Origin: Leptospira kmetyi serovar Malaysia str. Bejo-Iso9
GTDB taxonomy: Bacteria; Spirochaetota; Leptospiria; Leptospirales; Leptospiraceae
DNA: 64,000 nucleotides
Assembly: GCF_000243735.2 (NCBI RefSeq)
Contig: NZ_AHMP02000003.1
Coordinates: 2,688,001 to 2,752,000, forward strand
Reading direction: 5' to 3'
This document shows positions 27,416 through 36,045 of the stretch, in pieces. A model generated the notes under the pieces. It made no database searches, was not told where the DNA came from, and was given only the letters and a program-made list of their open reading frames with translations. Both the position numbers and the translations under genes were made by a program. Numbering within the stretch: the stretch's first letter is position 1; every line of letters starts with the position of its first letter.

Positions 27416-29140
27416 CTAAAGTTTCGCTGTCGGCTTAATTCCCGTAATCCCCTCCGCAACTCTTTCCGAAAGAGCGGCGATCGTCATGGATGGATTGGCT
27501 CCGATCGCGGTCGGAGACAAACTTCCGTCCGCAACATACAATCCTTGATACGAAAAAACCTGACCGAATGTCTTGGAATCCGCGGATGTCACAGAGTTCG
27601 CTTTCGAATTCCCGAGTATACAACCGCCTAACGGGTGTACGGAGACGTTGTTACGAATCGGCCAAGCCCAAGTGGGAAGAGGAAAGTAAGAATCCGCTTT
27701 GATAAACGAAGCGAAGTCCTTCATCACTCCGAGAATCGCTTGATAAAGCGACATACTGTTCTTTTGCGGCCATTGAACTTGAAATCCTCTTTTTCGATCC
27801 CATACCATTCTTCCGTCCGCGCGATCGATTCCCATACAAAGCAAAACCGCCGACGTATAGGACAAATCGCCCTTCATCAGTTCGCTCAATAGATAACCGA
27901 CCTTTCCGAAAATTTTTCCGCTCAAAAATCGTTTGAACAATTCTCCGATCATGTGAAAGAAAAATCCGATTCTTAAAAACCAAGGAATCGCCGCTTCCGC
28001 AAAGTAAGAAGCGAAGACGGGATAACTCGCGTCCTGAAGTACGAACGCTTTTTTCGGATCGTAACTCTTGAATAAATTATAATCCGTGTATTGAGTGATA
28101 ACTGGACCATAGTTCGGATTGGCGGGTTCTTTCCCTTTCACGGCAAAGGATAAGAAATCTCCGTTACCGGAAAATTGAAGTCCGAGATGATCGGAAATAT
28201 CCGGAAGCGTTTTGAATTCTTCCTTACATTTCAAAAGAAGTTCGGTACTTCCTAACGTGCCCGCGGAGACGACGACTCGTTTCGTTACGACCGAAGTGAG
28301 TTCTTTCGTTTTTCCTCCGAGATCCCTGTAGTAAACCCTGTATCCGTTTTCTCCGTGCGCGGACGGGTTGTCGTTTCCGTCCGGTCCGAGAGGAACGATC
28401 TTATGAACGAGATGTTCGGTTCGAACGTCCGCTTTGTATTTATTCTCCGCAACGAACAGATAATTCAAATCCAGCGTGTTTTTGGAATGTGTGTTGCATC
28501 CGATATCGCATTCCGCGCAATACACGCAGGAAGTCTGAACCGCGCCGTAACGATTCTTTTCCTGAAGTCCGATCTCGGTCGGTTTTTTAAAATCGTTTCC
28601 GAAGAATACGTTGATGTCCGCGAGTTTGGATTCTCTTCCCGCGGACTTTGCGAACTTTTGATAGAGTTCGGTGCGTACGATTTTTCTACGCGGATCGTCG
28701 TTGATCGGAATCGGTCTCGAACCCAAAACCTCTTTTACGATTTTGTAATACGATGTAAGACTTTTCTTTTTTACGTTTGCGGGCCAGCGTTCGTCGAAGA
28801 TATGATCGGGCGGTTCGAGAAACACGTTCGCATAAATCAACGAACCTCCGCCCAATCCCGCGGAGATCACGACGTCCATATGTTTGTAGTTCCGAATGTC
28901 GAACAATCCGGTTTGATTCAGCTTGGACAACTTTTTCGGACGAACCTTGGAGCTGTTCTCCTCGGGAACGTTCCAAAAATTCTTGGACATATCGTGCGGA
29001 GAACGCGGAAAGGAGCCCTTCGGATAACGTTTTCCCCGTTCCAGAATCAAAACCTGTCCCGGCCACTTTTTACTCAGTCTACAACCGTTTACGGCTCCGC
29101 CGAAACCGGTACCAATCACAACCGCTTCATATTTTTTCAT
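27416..29140 (-). CDS. GMC-family FAD oxidoreductase
   Basis: A 574-residue GMC oxidoreductase, the third in 12 kb. It has the FAD motif VVIGTGFGGAVNGCRL at the N-terminus, SAGLGGGSLIYANV, the same CxxCxxCxxxC motif (Cys205, 208, 211, 215; CVYCAECDIGCN), and the C-terminal SVHPLGGC and ADGSLSPTAIGANPSMT with catalytic His and Asn. The length is normal for the cholesterol-oxidase-like branch. It lies on the opposite strand from the other two copies, upstream of the giant cyclase gene and 27 bases downstream of a small membrane-protein gene. The three differ enough in sequence to be old duplications or separate acquisitions. Confidence 0.9.
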   Translation of the reverse strand: MKKYEAVVIGTGFGGAVNGCRLSKKWPGQVLILERGKRYPKGSFPRSPHDMSKNFWNVPEENSSKVRPKKLSKLNQTGLFDIRNYKHMDVVISAGLGGGSLIYANVFLEPPDHIFDERWPANVKKKSLTSYYKIVKEVLGSRPIPINDDPRRKIVRTELYQKFAKSAGRESKLADINVFFGNDFKKPTEIGLQEKNRYGAVQTSCVYCAECDIGCNTHSKNTLDLNYLFVAENKYKADVRTEHLVHKIVPLGPDGNDNPSAHGENGYRVYYRDLGGKTKELTSVVTKRVVVSAGTLGSTELLLKCKEEFKTLPDISDHLGLQFSGNGDFLSFAVKGKEPANPNYGPVITQYTDYNLFKSYDPKKAFVLQDASYPVFASYFAEAAIPWFLRIGFFFHMIGELFKRFLSGKIFGKVGYLLSELMKGDLSYTSAVLLCMGIDRADGRMVWDRKRGFQVQWPQKNSMSLYQAILGVMKDFASFIKADSYFPLPTWAWPIRNNVSVHPLGGCILGNSKANSVTSADSKTFGQVFSYQGLYVADGSLSPTAIGANPSMTIAALSERVAEGITGIKPTAKL

Positions 29141-29167
29141 TACAACCCCAAAGAATATATGTGTATA

Positions 29168-29602
29168 TTAGAATAAACTAAACTCAAAATGATTCAGAAG
29201 ATAAATCCCGATGATCAGGGCGCCCAAAAACGAAAGAAAGGAAAAGATAAAATGAAACTTATCCCATTTTTCCAAGGACTTGAATCCCTTATAAATCCGT
29301 TTCGAAGACCACTTAGGCAATTCCTCGATTTCGTCTCCGAGTTGATGAAGATCGAAAAAGCTGAACAGGATCAGGAAGAATGTCAACACGAGAAGAAGAG
29401 GATTGATTCCGCCCGAAATCGTACAAAACACTTCACCCGTATAACTCAGATTATCCCAGCACACGAAGGTGCGCGCGGCGATCCAAGCGACCAGAACGGG
29501 AAAACCCGCGAATACGATCAGCACTTCTCCCCAGATCGACTTATTCTTTACTTTCTTTTTTCTTTTTTTACGGGGATTTTCTTCGCTTAACGATTCTGCC
29601 AT
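29168..29602 (-). CDS. Small membrane protein of unknown function
   Basis: A 144-residue protein with a Lys/Arg-rich N-terminal stretch (residues 9-20) and three hydrophobic segments (about 26-48, 65-85 and 115-138). The positive-inside rule puts the N-terminus in the cytoplasm. Its start overlaps the end of the upstream secreted-protein gene by 16 bases, which points to translational coupling, and a GMC gene follows 27 bases downstream. I do not recognise a family. Codon use resembles its neighbours. Confidence 0.75.
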   Translation of the reverse strand: MAESLSEENPRKKRKKKVKNKSIWGEVLIVFAGFPVLVAWIAARTFVCWDNLSYTGEVFCTISGGINPLLLVLTFFLILFSFFDLHQLGDEIEELPKWSSKRIYKGFKSLEKWDKFHFIFSFLSFLGALIIGIYLLNHFEFSLF

Positions 29603-30597
29603 AGGTCGTCTCCCTCATAGAGTTCGATTTGTTTGCGCGATTTCTCATCATTGAAATAGCCGAGACGTTTCCAAACGTCCAAAGAAACCTGTTTATAAAT
29701 TTTCCAAGAACCTCCGCAATTCGGAGTGAAAGGAATATCTTTTTGTTCCACGACCTTTTCCACGTATTCCTGACAATTCTTTGCGGGATAACGTTCCTTT
29801 TGAATCGGATTGTATTTCGGATACGATTTGGATTCGGTCAAACGATTGAGAAGAATTTTCCGAAGTCGATCCTCGCACTTGGAACCGAAGATACAATGCC
29901 AAGGATTGTTGTTCGTAAGTTCCTTCGCTTTCGGAAAGTCGTCGTTGATCACGACGTCTTTTAAGTTCGAACGAAACAAACCCGGAATTCCTTTTGCGTA
30001 ATTCTCCCAATCGGAAACGCGTTCCATACTATGAACCGGATGATCGGGTAAGGTCATATCGGAAGCGTGCCCTCTTCCGGTGGGATACATCTTCTTATCG
30101 TTTCGTAGTTTACGATGTGCAAACGAATCTCCCAAAAGATGAAACGCAAAACCCAACGCACAAAGTTTTTCGGGAGGTTTTTCTTTTTTGGAAGTAAGCT
30201 CGGTGCGAAGACGATCGAGCGTAACAAGCGCGACGTTTCTTAGATGTTCGCTGTCGCCTCCGGTCAAACCGTGAAGCAACTGTTGTACTTCCGCCATTCT
30301 TCCCAAGGTCTTAGGCGAACCCTGATCGGTAAAAACCCAAAGCAGATAATCGAACGGATGTTTAAACGCCAACTTTTGGTAAACTGAAATCGCATCCAAT
30401 TCGGGAACCTCGTCCGGAAGCTGAGTGCAAAAAGCTACGAGTGCGGTTTCATCCTTTGTCAACGGAGAAGGCGTATGAAAATTATTCAAAACGGTTTGCA
30501 CCGTATAAAAATGTCCGTCCTCCTGATACGAATATAGGCTGTGACATAACAACAAAAGGAGAACGGAAAAGAATTTAGTCAATTTCTTCCAAAACAT
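29587..30597 (-). CDS. Secreted protein with a phospholipase C/nuclease-like His-Asp motif
   Basis: A 336-residue protein with a signal peptide (about residues 1-23). The mature part holds ALGFAFHLLGDSFAHRKL (about 165-185), an HxxGDxxxH pattern like the metal-binding helix of zinc-dependent phospholipase C and S1/P1 nucleases. A further Cys pair (HCIFGSKCEDRL) and more Cys and His near the C-terminus would suit a protein outside the cytoplasm. The start DGHFYTVQTVLNN also recalls the zinc-binding amino end of such enzymes. Assignment to a family is tentative. A promoter-like TTGCAA, 16 bases, TATTTA precedes it. It overlaps the next gene by 16 bases. Confidence 0.72.
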   Translation of the reverse strand: MFWKKLTKFFSVLLLLLCHSLYSYQEDGHFYTVQTVLNNFHTPSPLTKDETALVAFCTQLPDEVPELDAISVYQKLAFKHPFDYLLWVFTDQGSPKTLGRMAEVQQLLHGLTGGDSEHLRNVALVTLDRLRTELTSKKEKPPEKLCALGFAFHLLGDSFAHRKLRNDKKMYPTGRGHASDMTLPDHPVHSMERVSDWENYAKGIPGLFRSNLKDVVINDDFPKAKELTNNNPWHCIFGSKCEDRLRKILLNRLTESKSYPKYNPIQKERYPAKNCQEYVEKVVEQKDIPFTPNCGGSWKIYKQVSLDVWKRLGYFNDEKSRKQIELYEGDDLWQNR

Positions 30598-30898
30598 AAA
30601 TCGACAATAAATACTTTTTTTAACAACAATTGCAACAATAGTTTACTTCCGTGACAATTTTCCTGACATTTTTTAGGAAAAGCTCGAAGTTCTTAAAGAA
30701 CGAAGCGTCGTGTTTGAAATTCGAAAAATATGCTTGTAAAAGAGGCGTTCCGATTCATTCTCCCCTGGATCTTTTACGATTTGAGAATTCTTTTTTTAAA
30801 TAGGATCTTTTTCGGCCGTTATCCATCCTTTAAGGAGTTTCGGCAGAACGACGGATCACCGTTTCGGAACGCGGCTTTTCCGTTTTAGAAAGAAACAA
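30598..30898. other. Divergent intergenic region, about 300 bases
   Basis: This holds the promoters of the secreted-protein gene (minus strand, TTGCAA and TATTTA spaced 16 bases, near 30605-30635) and of the phosphatase gene (plus strand, no clear consensus). A 13-base palindrome GTTCTTAAAGAAC lies near 30690. No open reading frame or RNA gene is convincing here. Confidence 0.5.
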
Positions 30899-33418
30899 AT
30901 GAGTCATCAGTTTAGAATTTTTGCATATACATTTCTTTTACATTCGATCTTTTCGTTTTCGATTTCCGCACAAGAATCGATCGACCTCGTTAAAACCTGC
31001 GATTCAAAGGGAGAATGTAAGCCGAAAACCTGGCGTATTCTCGATCGATACGAAGACAAATTCTTAAACGAGAACTTCGCTCCCGACGCGGAATGGAAAC
31101 GAGTCGAATCCTTTCCGATCTGGACGAATAAGTTTTATCCGTACAAATCTTCCGTTCATACGTTTTCGTTTTATGCCGAGTTCGATTTGCCTCGCGACTT
31201 TTTAAAAAGTTCCTTGGAACCCGGAATTCGTTTCGGTGAAATCGGAGAAGTCTTCGAAGTATACATCAACGGAAAACAGATCGCAAACGAGGGAGAATTT
31301 TCCGAAAACAAAATTTCGTTTCATAGAACCGTTCGCGGTCAGGTTTACGAAATCGACCGGAAGATTCTAAAACCGACGGACAACCGTCTTTTGATCAAAA
31401 TTTCCGGAGATCCCAAGTTCGATCATACCGGATTTTATCTGACCTCCGGTTACGAAGTAGGATATTATAAAGATCTTATATACAAAGAACAGGATAGAAT
31501 CACGCTCATTCTGATCGGGATCTACATCACCACGGGTTTGTATCATCTTTTTCTTTTTATCAAACGAAGAAAGGAAAGATACAATCTTACGTTCGGTTTG
31601 TTCGCGCTTTTGATCGGACTTTATATCTACACGAGGACCTCCGCCGTTTTCGAAAATCCGCTCGATTCCACACTCATTCAAAGAATCGAACTGATCGGTT
31701 TGTATATCTGCGTCTCCTGTTATTTTACGTTTATGAGCCAGTTGTTCAACGGAAGGACGATACGGCCGATTTTTTATTATTCCGTTTTTAACGTCCTTTT
31801 AACGATTCCGACCTTTTTTGCGCCGATGTATATCTGCGAATATCTGCTTCGAGTTTGGCAGATCGGCGCGCTTTTCTTTGCGGTTCCGATGAACTTTTAC
31901 GTTTTGATCCAAGGAATCCGCCACAAACTTCCCGCGGCAAAACGATTGTTTTTGGGAACGGTCGTAATCACCTTTACCGCGTTTTACGACGTTTTGGATT
32001 CGATGTTTTTCAACACCGGTTTCGCGTTCAGCAAATACGGATTCTTTTTTTACGTGATGGGAATCGCCACCATTCTCGCGGAACGATTCAGCGAACTACA
32101 CGCAAAAACGGAAGAACTCAACGCAAACCTCGAACAAAGAGTGGAAGAACGCACCAAAGAACTTTCGGAAACATTAGAAAATTTGAGTATTCTAAAGGAT
32201 CAACAGGACGGGGATTATTTTCTCACTTCGCTTCTCATCAACCCTCTCGGTCAAAACAACGCAAAAAGCAAAAACGTTAAGATAGAATTTTTTATCAAAC
32301 AGAAGAAACGATTTCATTTTAAAAACAGGGACAACGAGATCGGAGGCGATCTTTGTAAAACCGAAAGTATTCTTTTAAAGGGAAAAAGGGTCACCGTTTT
32401 TTTCAACGCGGACGCGATGGGAAAATCCATGCAAGGCGCCGGCGGCGCTCTCGTCTTGGGCGCGGTTTTCAAATCCATCATAGAAAGAACGAGATTCAGT
32501 TCCTTTATGAAGGATCTTTATCCGGAACGATGGCTTAAAAACGCATTCATAGAATTGCATAGAGTTTTCGAAAGTTTCGAAGGTTCCATGCTCGTATCGA
32601 TCGTGTTAGGCGCAATCGAGGACGATACGGGATTCGTATATTACATGAACGCGGAACATCCGTATTCGATTCTTTACAGAGACGGAATCGCTTCCTTCTT
32701 GGGGGAAAATCATTTTTACAGAAAATTGGGTTCGCAACTCGTGGAAGGCGCGTTGTCCGTTCAGACGTTTCAGTTTATGCCGGGAGACGTTTTGTTCAAC
32801 GGCTCGGACGGAAGAGACGATATTCTTTTGGAAAACATAGACGGCAAAAAGAATATGAACTACGACGAGACAAGAATTCTCCGCATCGTGGAAGAATCGA
32901 AGGGAAATTTGGAAAGAATCAATTCTCAACTGAATCGGGAAGGAGTTCTCACGGACGATCTTTCCATTATGAGAATCGAATGGAACGGTCAAGTTCCGAA
33001 AAGAGTACGAATCAAACTCGCAAAAAGGGATAAGAAGTCCTTGGATAAATTCTTTTCCGAGATCCAAGAAGGAAAACAAACGCACCCGGCCGCGCTCCGG
33101 GAACTGAGTCTTTCCTACTTTCGTTTGAGAGAATATGTTAAAGCGACATTCTGCGCTCAGGAATATCTCACTGCCGTTCCGTCCGACGATACGATGATCG
33201 GTTATACTTCGAGAATGCTCCGCAAAGCGGGCGATATGAATCAAGCGGTGGACGTGGGAGAAAGACTCAGGACCAGAGATCCTAAAAACGCGCGCAATCT
33301 CAGAAATCTGATCCGAGCCTACAAGGGTTTGAAGAACTCGGATCGTATCGCGAAGCTCGAGGAAATTCTCCGATCCTTAAACGGTAAAAAATCGTTCGAC
33401 CGGACCTCCTTGAACTGA
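30899..33418 (+). CDS. Membrane sensor SpoIIE-type (PP2C) serine phosphatase with helical tail
   Basis: An 839-residue RsbU-like phosphatase. Order: signal peptide (1-24), an extracytoplasmic beta-rich domain (about 45-195), seven membrane helices (about 200-395), a coiled coil (ELHAKTEELNANLEQRVEERTKEL), the PP2C domain (about 430-690), and a C-terminal TPR-like helical region. Metal-binding acidic residues are visible in NEIGGDLC, FNADAMGKSMQGAGGA and VLTDDLSIM. It would dephosphorylate an anti-sigma-factor antagonist or similar partner in response to an outside signal. No STAS or anti-sigma gene is adjacent. The design is typical for Leptospira. Confidence 0.9.
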   Translation: MSHQFRIFAYTFLLHSIFSFSISAQESIDLVKTCDSKGECKPKTWRILDRYEDKFLNENFAPDAEWKRVESFPIWTNKFYPYKSSVHTFSFYAEFDLPRDFLKSSLEPGIRFGEIGEVFEVYINGKQIANEGEFSENKISFHRTVRGQVYEIDRKILKPTDNRLLIKISGDPKFDHTGFYLTSGYEVGYYKDLIYKEQDRITLILIGIYITTGLYHLFLFIKRRKERYNLTFGLFALLIGLYIYTRTSAVFENPLDSTLIQRIELIGLYICVSCYFTFMSQLFNGRTIRPIFYYSVFNVLLTIPTFFAPMYICEYLLRVWQIGALFFAVPMNFYVLIQGIRHKLPAAKRLFLGTVVITFTAFYDVLDSMFFNTGFAFSKYGFFFYVMGIATILAERFSELHAKTEELNANLEQRVEERTKELSETLENLSILKDQQDGDYFLTSLLINPLGQNNAKSKNVKIEFFIKQKKRFHFKNRDNEIGGDLCKTESILLKGKRVTVFFNADAMGKSMQGAGGALVLGAVFKSIIERTRFSSFMKDLYPERWLKNAFIELHRVFESFEGSMLVSIVLGAIEDDTGFVYYMNAEHPYSILYRDGIASFLGENHFYRKLGSQLVEGALSVQTFQFMPGDVLFNGSDGRDDILLENIDGKKNMNYDETRILRIVEESKGNLERINSQLNREGVLTDDLSIMRIEWNGQVPKRVRIKLAKRDKKSLDKFFSEIQEGKQTHPAALRELSLSYFRLREYVKATFCAQEYLTAVPSDDTMIGYTSRMLRKAGDMNQAVDVGERLRTRDPKNARNLRNLIRAYKGLKNSDRIAKLEEILRSLNGKKSFDRTSLN

Positions 33419-33547
33419 CTCGATTCTTCTTTAGAAAAGTCTAATAGAAAACGGCGCCGATAAAACGAAGTCGAAAAAATCCGCGATCGGCTCGGGAAAG
33501 TTTTTCTTTTAAGAGAACCGATTCTCAACAACGGACCGTTTTTTCTG

Positions 33548-33574
33548 TTTACAGAGCCGTGGCTCCGCTATTCT
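33548..33574 (+). promoter_or_regulatory. Promoter-like region with dyad before the metal transporter gene
   Basis: TTTACA (33548-33553) and TATTCT (33569-33574) are spaced 15 bases, shorter than the usual 17. The spacer holds a dyad, GAGCCGTGGCTC (33554-33565; 5-bp arms). A short spacer filled by a dyad is the layout of metal-sensing promoters in other bacteria; that comparison is inference. Confidence 0.4.
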
Positions 33575-33607
33575 GGGAAAGGTATCATTCTAAACTCGGA
33601 AGAACTC

Positions 33608-34549
33608 ATGGGAAATCACCATCATCACTCTCATAACCATTCTCACGATCACTCGCATCATTCCCACGGTCATCATCACGGAAGCGCGAGTAAAAGTCTC
33701 GTGATCGCCATGTTGTTCAATTTGTTGTATGCGGGTATCGAAGCGGGAATCGGTCTTTGGAGCGGCTCCCTCGCTTTGATTTCGGACGCCGGGCATAACT
33801 TGATGGATGTCAGTTCTCTGCTACTCGCTTGGATCGCGGTCAAACTTCAGGATCGAGGACCTTCTCCCGGGTTTACATATGGTTGGAAAAAATCGACGAT
33901 CCTCGTGAGTTTACTCAATTCGATTTTGATTTTCGGCACGGTTCTTTTTATCGCTCACGAATCCATCGAAAAGTTGGCAAGACCGACTCCGGTTCAGGGA
34001 GGAACGATCGCGATCGTCGCCTTGATCGGAGTGATCGTCAACTTCTCTTCTTCCTTATTGTTTTTCAAAAGCAAGGACGACGATCTGAATATGAAGGGCG
34101 CCTATCTGCATCTTCTTGCGGACGGTCTTGTGTCCGTGGGTGTGATCGTTTCCGGTCTTTTGATCCAGTGGTTGGGTTATGTTTGGATCGATCCGATCGT
34201 GGGAATCCTAGTCGCGTTCGTAATCATTTACGGAAATATTCCCTTATTTAAACAAAGTTTAAGACTGAGTTTGGATTCGACGCCCGATGCGATTCAATCG
34301 GAAACGGTGGAAAAGGAACTCAAATCCATAGAAGGCGTATTAAACATTCATCATGTTCATATTTGGTCCTTGAGTACGACGGAGAACGCTCTTACGGCTC
34401 ATCTCGTTTTGAAAAACGATCTTTCTTCGGAACGTCAAAGGGTCATCAAGTCGAAGGCGAGGGAAATTTTAAAGGGACTTAGGATCGCGCACGTAACTCT
34501 GGAAACGGAGGAGGAAAGAGAAAACTGCGGACAGAAGGATTGTCACTGA
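33608..34549 (+). CDS. Cation diffusion facilitator (zinc/cobalt-type efflux)
   Basis: A 313-residue CDF transporter. A His-rich cytoplasmic N-terminus of about 27 residues (15 His among HHHHSHNHSHDHSHHSHGHH and flanking residues) is followed by six membrane helices. The transport-site motifs are ISDAGHNLMD (helix 2) and YLHLLADGLVSVGV (helix 5), the HxxxD pairs of the zinc-transporting branch. The C-terminal 80 residues are the ferredoxin-like metal-sensing domain (VLNIHHVHIWSLSTTENALTAHL), ending in Cys-Gly-x-x-x-Cys-His. It exports divalent metal, most likely Zn2+, by proton antiport. It stands alone, with a candidate dyad promoter upstream. Confidence 0.93.
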   Translation: MGNHHHHSHNHSHDHSHHSHGHHHGSASKSLVIAMLFNLLYAGIEAGIGLWSGSLALISDAGHNLMDVSSLLLAWIAVKLQDRGPSPGFTYGWKKSTILVSLLNSILIFGTVLFIAHESIEKLARPTPVQGGTIAIVALIGVIVNFSSSLLFFKSKDDDLNMKGAYLHLLADGLVSVGVIVSGLLIQWLGYVWIDPIVGILVAFVIIYGNIPLFKQSLRLSLDSTPDAIQSETVEKELKSIEGVLNIHHVHIWSLSTTENALTAHLVLKNDLSSERQRVIKSKAREILKGLRIAHVTLETEEERENCGQKDCH

Positions 34550-34565
34550 CCGCAGTTGATTTTTA
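34523..34565 (+). terminator. Intrinsic terminator overlapping the transporter stop codon
   Basis: AACTGCGG (34523-34530) pairs perfectly with CCGCAGTT (34550-34557) and is followed by GATTTTTAG. The 19-base loop is large. The facing hotdog gene ends at 34568, so the hairpin also separates the two convergent units. Confidence 0.5.
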
Positions 34566-34567
34566 GA

Positions 34568-35074
34568 TCAATCTTCTTGTTCTTGTTTGCTCGTCATTCT
34601 TTTCAACATCGATTCTTGTAAGATCAATACGCTGGAAGTCGCGATCGCAATGAGTTTGTTTTTCGGATTTCTAACTTCCGCCTGCATCGTCATCATCGCG
34701 GGAGATTTCGAAACGACCTTCGCTTCGATCAAAACGTATTCGTCTTTCGGAAAGAAGGTTCTGAAAAACTGAGTCGATAAATCCGTGGTGACACAAGGTC
34801 TTTTTGCGGCGAGATAAGAAAGCGGACCGAACGTGTTATCCAAAGCGGTGCAGAGCATTCCACCTTGAAAGATTCCCATCGGATTCGCAAAACGTTCGTC
34901 ATACGGAATACGAACCACGATTTTTTTCCCATTCTCAAACTCGACGAATTCGGCTTTCATTTCTTTAAAAGATTTCGGCGGAAGCTCGAGAGTAAGACCG
35001 TATTCTTTGGCCATCTTATCGGCCATCTTGTTCATATCTTCCCATGCTTTGGTAGCGGATTCAGAAACCGGCAT
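34568..35074 (-). CDS. Hotdog-fold thioesterase of the PaaI type
   Basis: A 168-residue protein with a single hotdog domain. The central helix GIFQGGMLCTALDNTFGPLSYL (about residues 74-95) is the family hallmark, followed by VTTDLSTQFFRTFF. It probably hydrolyses acyl-CoA or another thioester in the cytoplasm; the exact catalytic residue is not obvious. Its start overlaps the end of the TetR gene by 14 bases on the same strand, so the two form an operon whose promoter carries a strong palindrome. The regulator probably senses an acyl compound that this enzyme removes; this is inference. Confidence 0.85.
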   Translation of the reverse strand: MPVSESATKAWEDMNKMADKMAKEYGLTLELPPKSFKEMKAEFVEFENGKKIVVRIPYDERFANPMGIFQGGMLCTALDNTFGPLSYLAAKRPCVTTDLSTQFFRTFFPKDEYVLIEAKVVSKSPAMMTMQAEVRNPKNKLIAIATSSVLILQESMLKRMTSKQEQED

Positions 35075-35654
35075 TTTTATGCTCCTTTATTTGTATCATC
35101 GATTTAAGACTTTTAATCATCTTCGGAAAATATTCCTTGTCCTTGCGGATTCTAGAAATCTGCATCGAACCTTGAATCGCGGACATGAATAAATCCGCGG
35201 TATCCTTTACGTTGAGGGTCAGAATAAAGGAACCGTCTTTCGTTCCGTCCTGAAGAGTTTGTATTAGAAAATCGCGATGTTGATTGTGAAGAACCAAGGT
35301 CTTGTCCCGGATCGCTTGGGAAAGAACGTGATACTCCGTGCCCACGACTCCGAACGGACATATCTTTCCGTTTTCCCCCGTATAAGCTTCGTAGAGTTTA
35401 AACAAACCGAACAAACGGACGCGCGGCGGACGCTCTATTAGATTTTTCGTATATTCTTCGAAATCCCTGTAATAAACTTCGAGAACTTCGATCCCCAATT
35501 CTTCCTTGGAAGGATAATGATAGTGGATACTCGCCTTTTTGATCCCCAAATCGTCCGCGATATCCTGAAAGCTGAACGACTGAAAGCCGACACTTTGAAA
35601 ATAATGTCGGGCAAGGGTCACGATCTTTTCGCGCGTATCTCCGGCGAGTTTCAT
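35061..35654 (-). CDS. TetR/AcrR-family transcriptional regulator
   Basis: A 197-residue repressor. The N-terminal 55 residues carry the TetR domain: TREKIVTLARHYFQSVGFQSFSFQDIADDLGIKKASIHYHYPSKEEL. The C-terminal half is a helical ligand domain of the sort found in TetR proteins that respond to fatty-acid-like or toxic compounds (GKICPFGVVGTEYHVL). A 24-base operator with perfect 10-bp arms lies 8 bases upstream of the start codon, so it surely controls its own transcription. It is followed, with a 14-base overlap, by a hotdog thioesterase gene. Confidence 0.92.
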   Translation of the reverse strand: MKLAGDTREKIVTLARHYFQSVGFQSFSFQDIADDLGIKKASIHYHYPSKEELGIEVLEVYYRDFEEYTKNLIERPPRVRLFGLFKLYEAYTGENGKICPFGVVGTEYHVLSQAIRDKTLVLHNQHRDFLIQTLQDGTKDGSFILTLNVKDTADLFMSAIQGSMQISRIRKDKEYFPKMIKSLKSMIQIKEHKNAGF

Positions 35655-35661
35655 AAATCCA

Positions 35662-35685
35662 CTTACCTACCAGTAGGTAGGTAAG
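35662..35685 (-). promoter_or_regulatory. Palindromic operator of the TetR-thioesterase operon
   Basis: CTTACCTACC (35662-35671), 4 bases, then GGTAGGTAAG (35676-35685): arms pair perfectly over 10 bp. TTGACT partly overlaps the upstream side when read on the minus strand, so a bound repressor would cover the promoter. It sits 8 bases before the TetR ATG. Such ACCTACC/GGTAGGT arms are common in TetR operators. Confidence 0.8.
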
Positions 35686-35932
35686 TCAAGATAATTTTTA
35701 CATCTTAGACGAATCTTTCCTTAAAAAAAAGACACCCGATTCTTACGAGTTTTCCGCAGACATTTTGAAGCAAGAATTCGTTCTTAAGCACGAGAACGAC
35801 TCACTTGAGTGAGAATTTTCTAGAACGAAGTTTCCACTCGATAAAGGAGCGTTCGGCGAAACGAGTTCGCATAACAAAATTAAGATATAATACGGTTAAT
35901 TTTTTTTGAAATCTTGACTGGAGGAGTCGCTG
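35686..35932. other. Intergenic region between the TetR and AraC genes
   Basis: About 250 bases without a gene. It includes CTCACTTGAGTGAG, a 14-base dyad with 6-bp arms (35800-35813), a TATAAT (35886-35891) that would serve the plus-strand transcript, and GGAGGAG (35920-35926) ahead of the small ORF. No -35 is clear. Confidence 0.45.
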
Positions 35933-36031
35933 TTGATATTATTATCAGTCTTAGGTTGTATACTCGGAAGTATAAAAACAAAAATCCGAGAAACGTTGCA
36001 GACTTCGGTGCTTTCGCGAATATTAAAATAG
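35933..36031 (+). CDS. Small upstream ORF, candidate leader peptide (32 residues)
   Basis: A TTG at 35933 preceded by GGAGGAG with a 6-base gap opens a 32-codon frame (MILLSVLGCILGSIKTKIRE..., ending SRILK) that stops at 36031, 15 bases before the AraC-sensor ATG. The N-terminal part is hydrophobic. The Shine-Dalgarno is far better than that of the downstream gene, so translation of this ORF could govern the next one by coupling. There is no homology evidence; it may also be a chance ORF. Confidence 0.4.
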   Translation: MILLSVLGCILGSIKTKIRETLQTSVLSRILK

Positions 36032-36045
36032 AATCATTGATTGAA

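Noticed and set aside
28355..29176. A 273-residue plus-strand open frame opposite the GMC gene
   Set aside because: It lies wholly opposite a gene with complete family motifs, has no domain signal, and its residues are rich in Arg and Ser, as expected for the complement of this codon use.
32606..33244. A 212-residue minus-strand open frame opposite the phosphatase
   Set aside because: Shadow of a gene with clear PP2C motifs; no motif of its own.
35914..36045. A start of the AraC sensor at the TTG at 35914
   Set aside because: It would put 44 residues before a clear signal peptide; the ATG at 36046 fits better.
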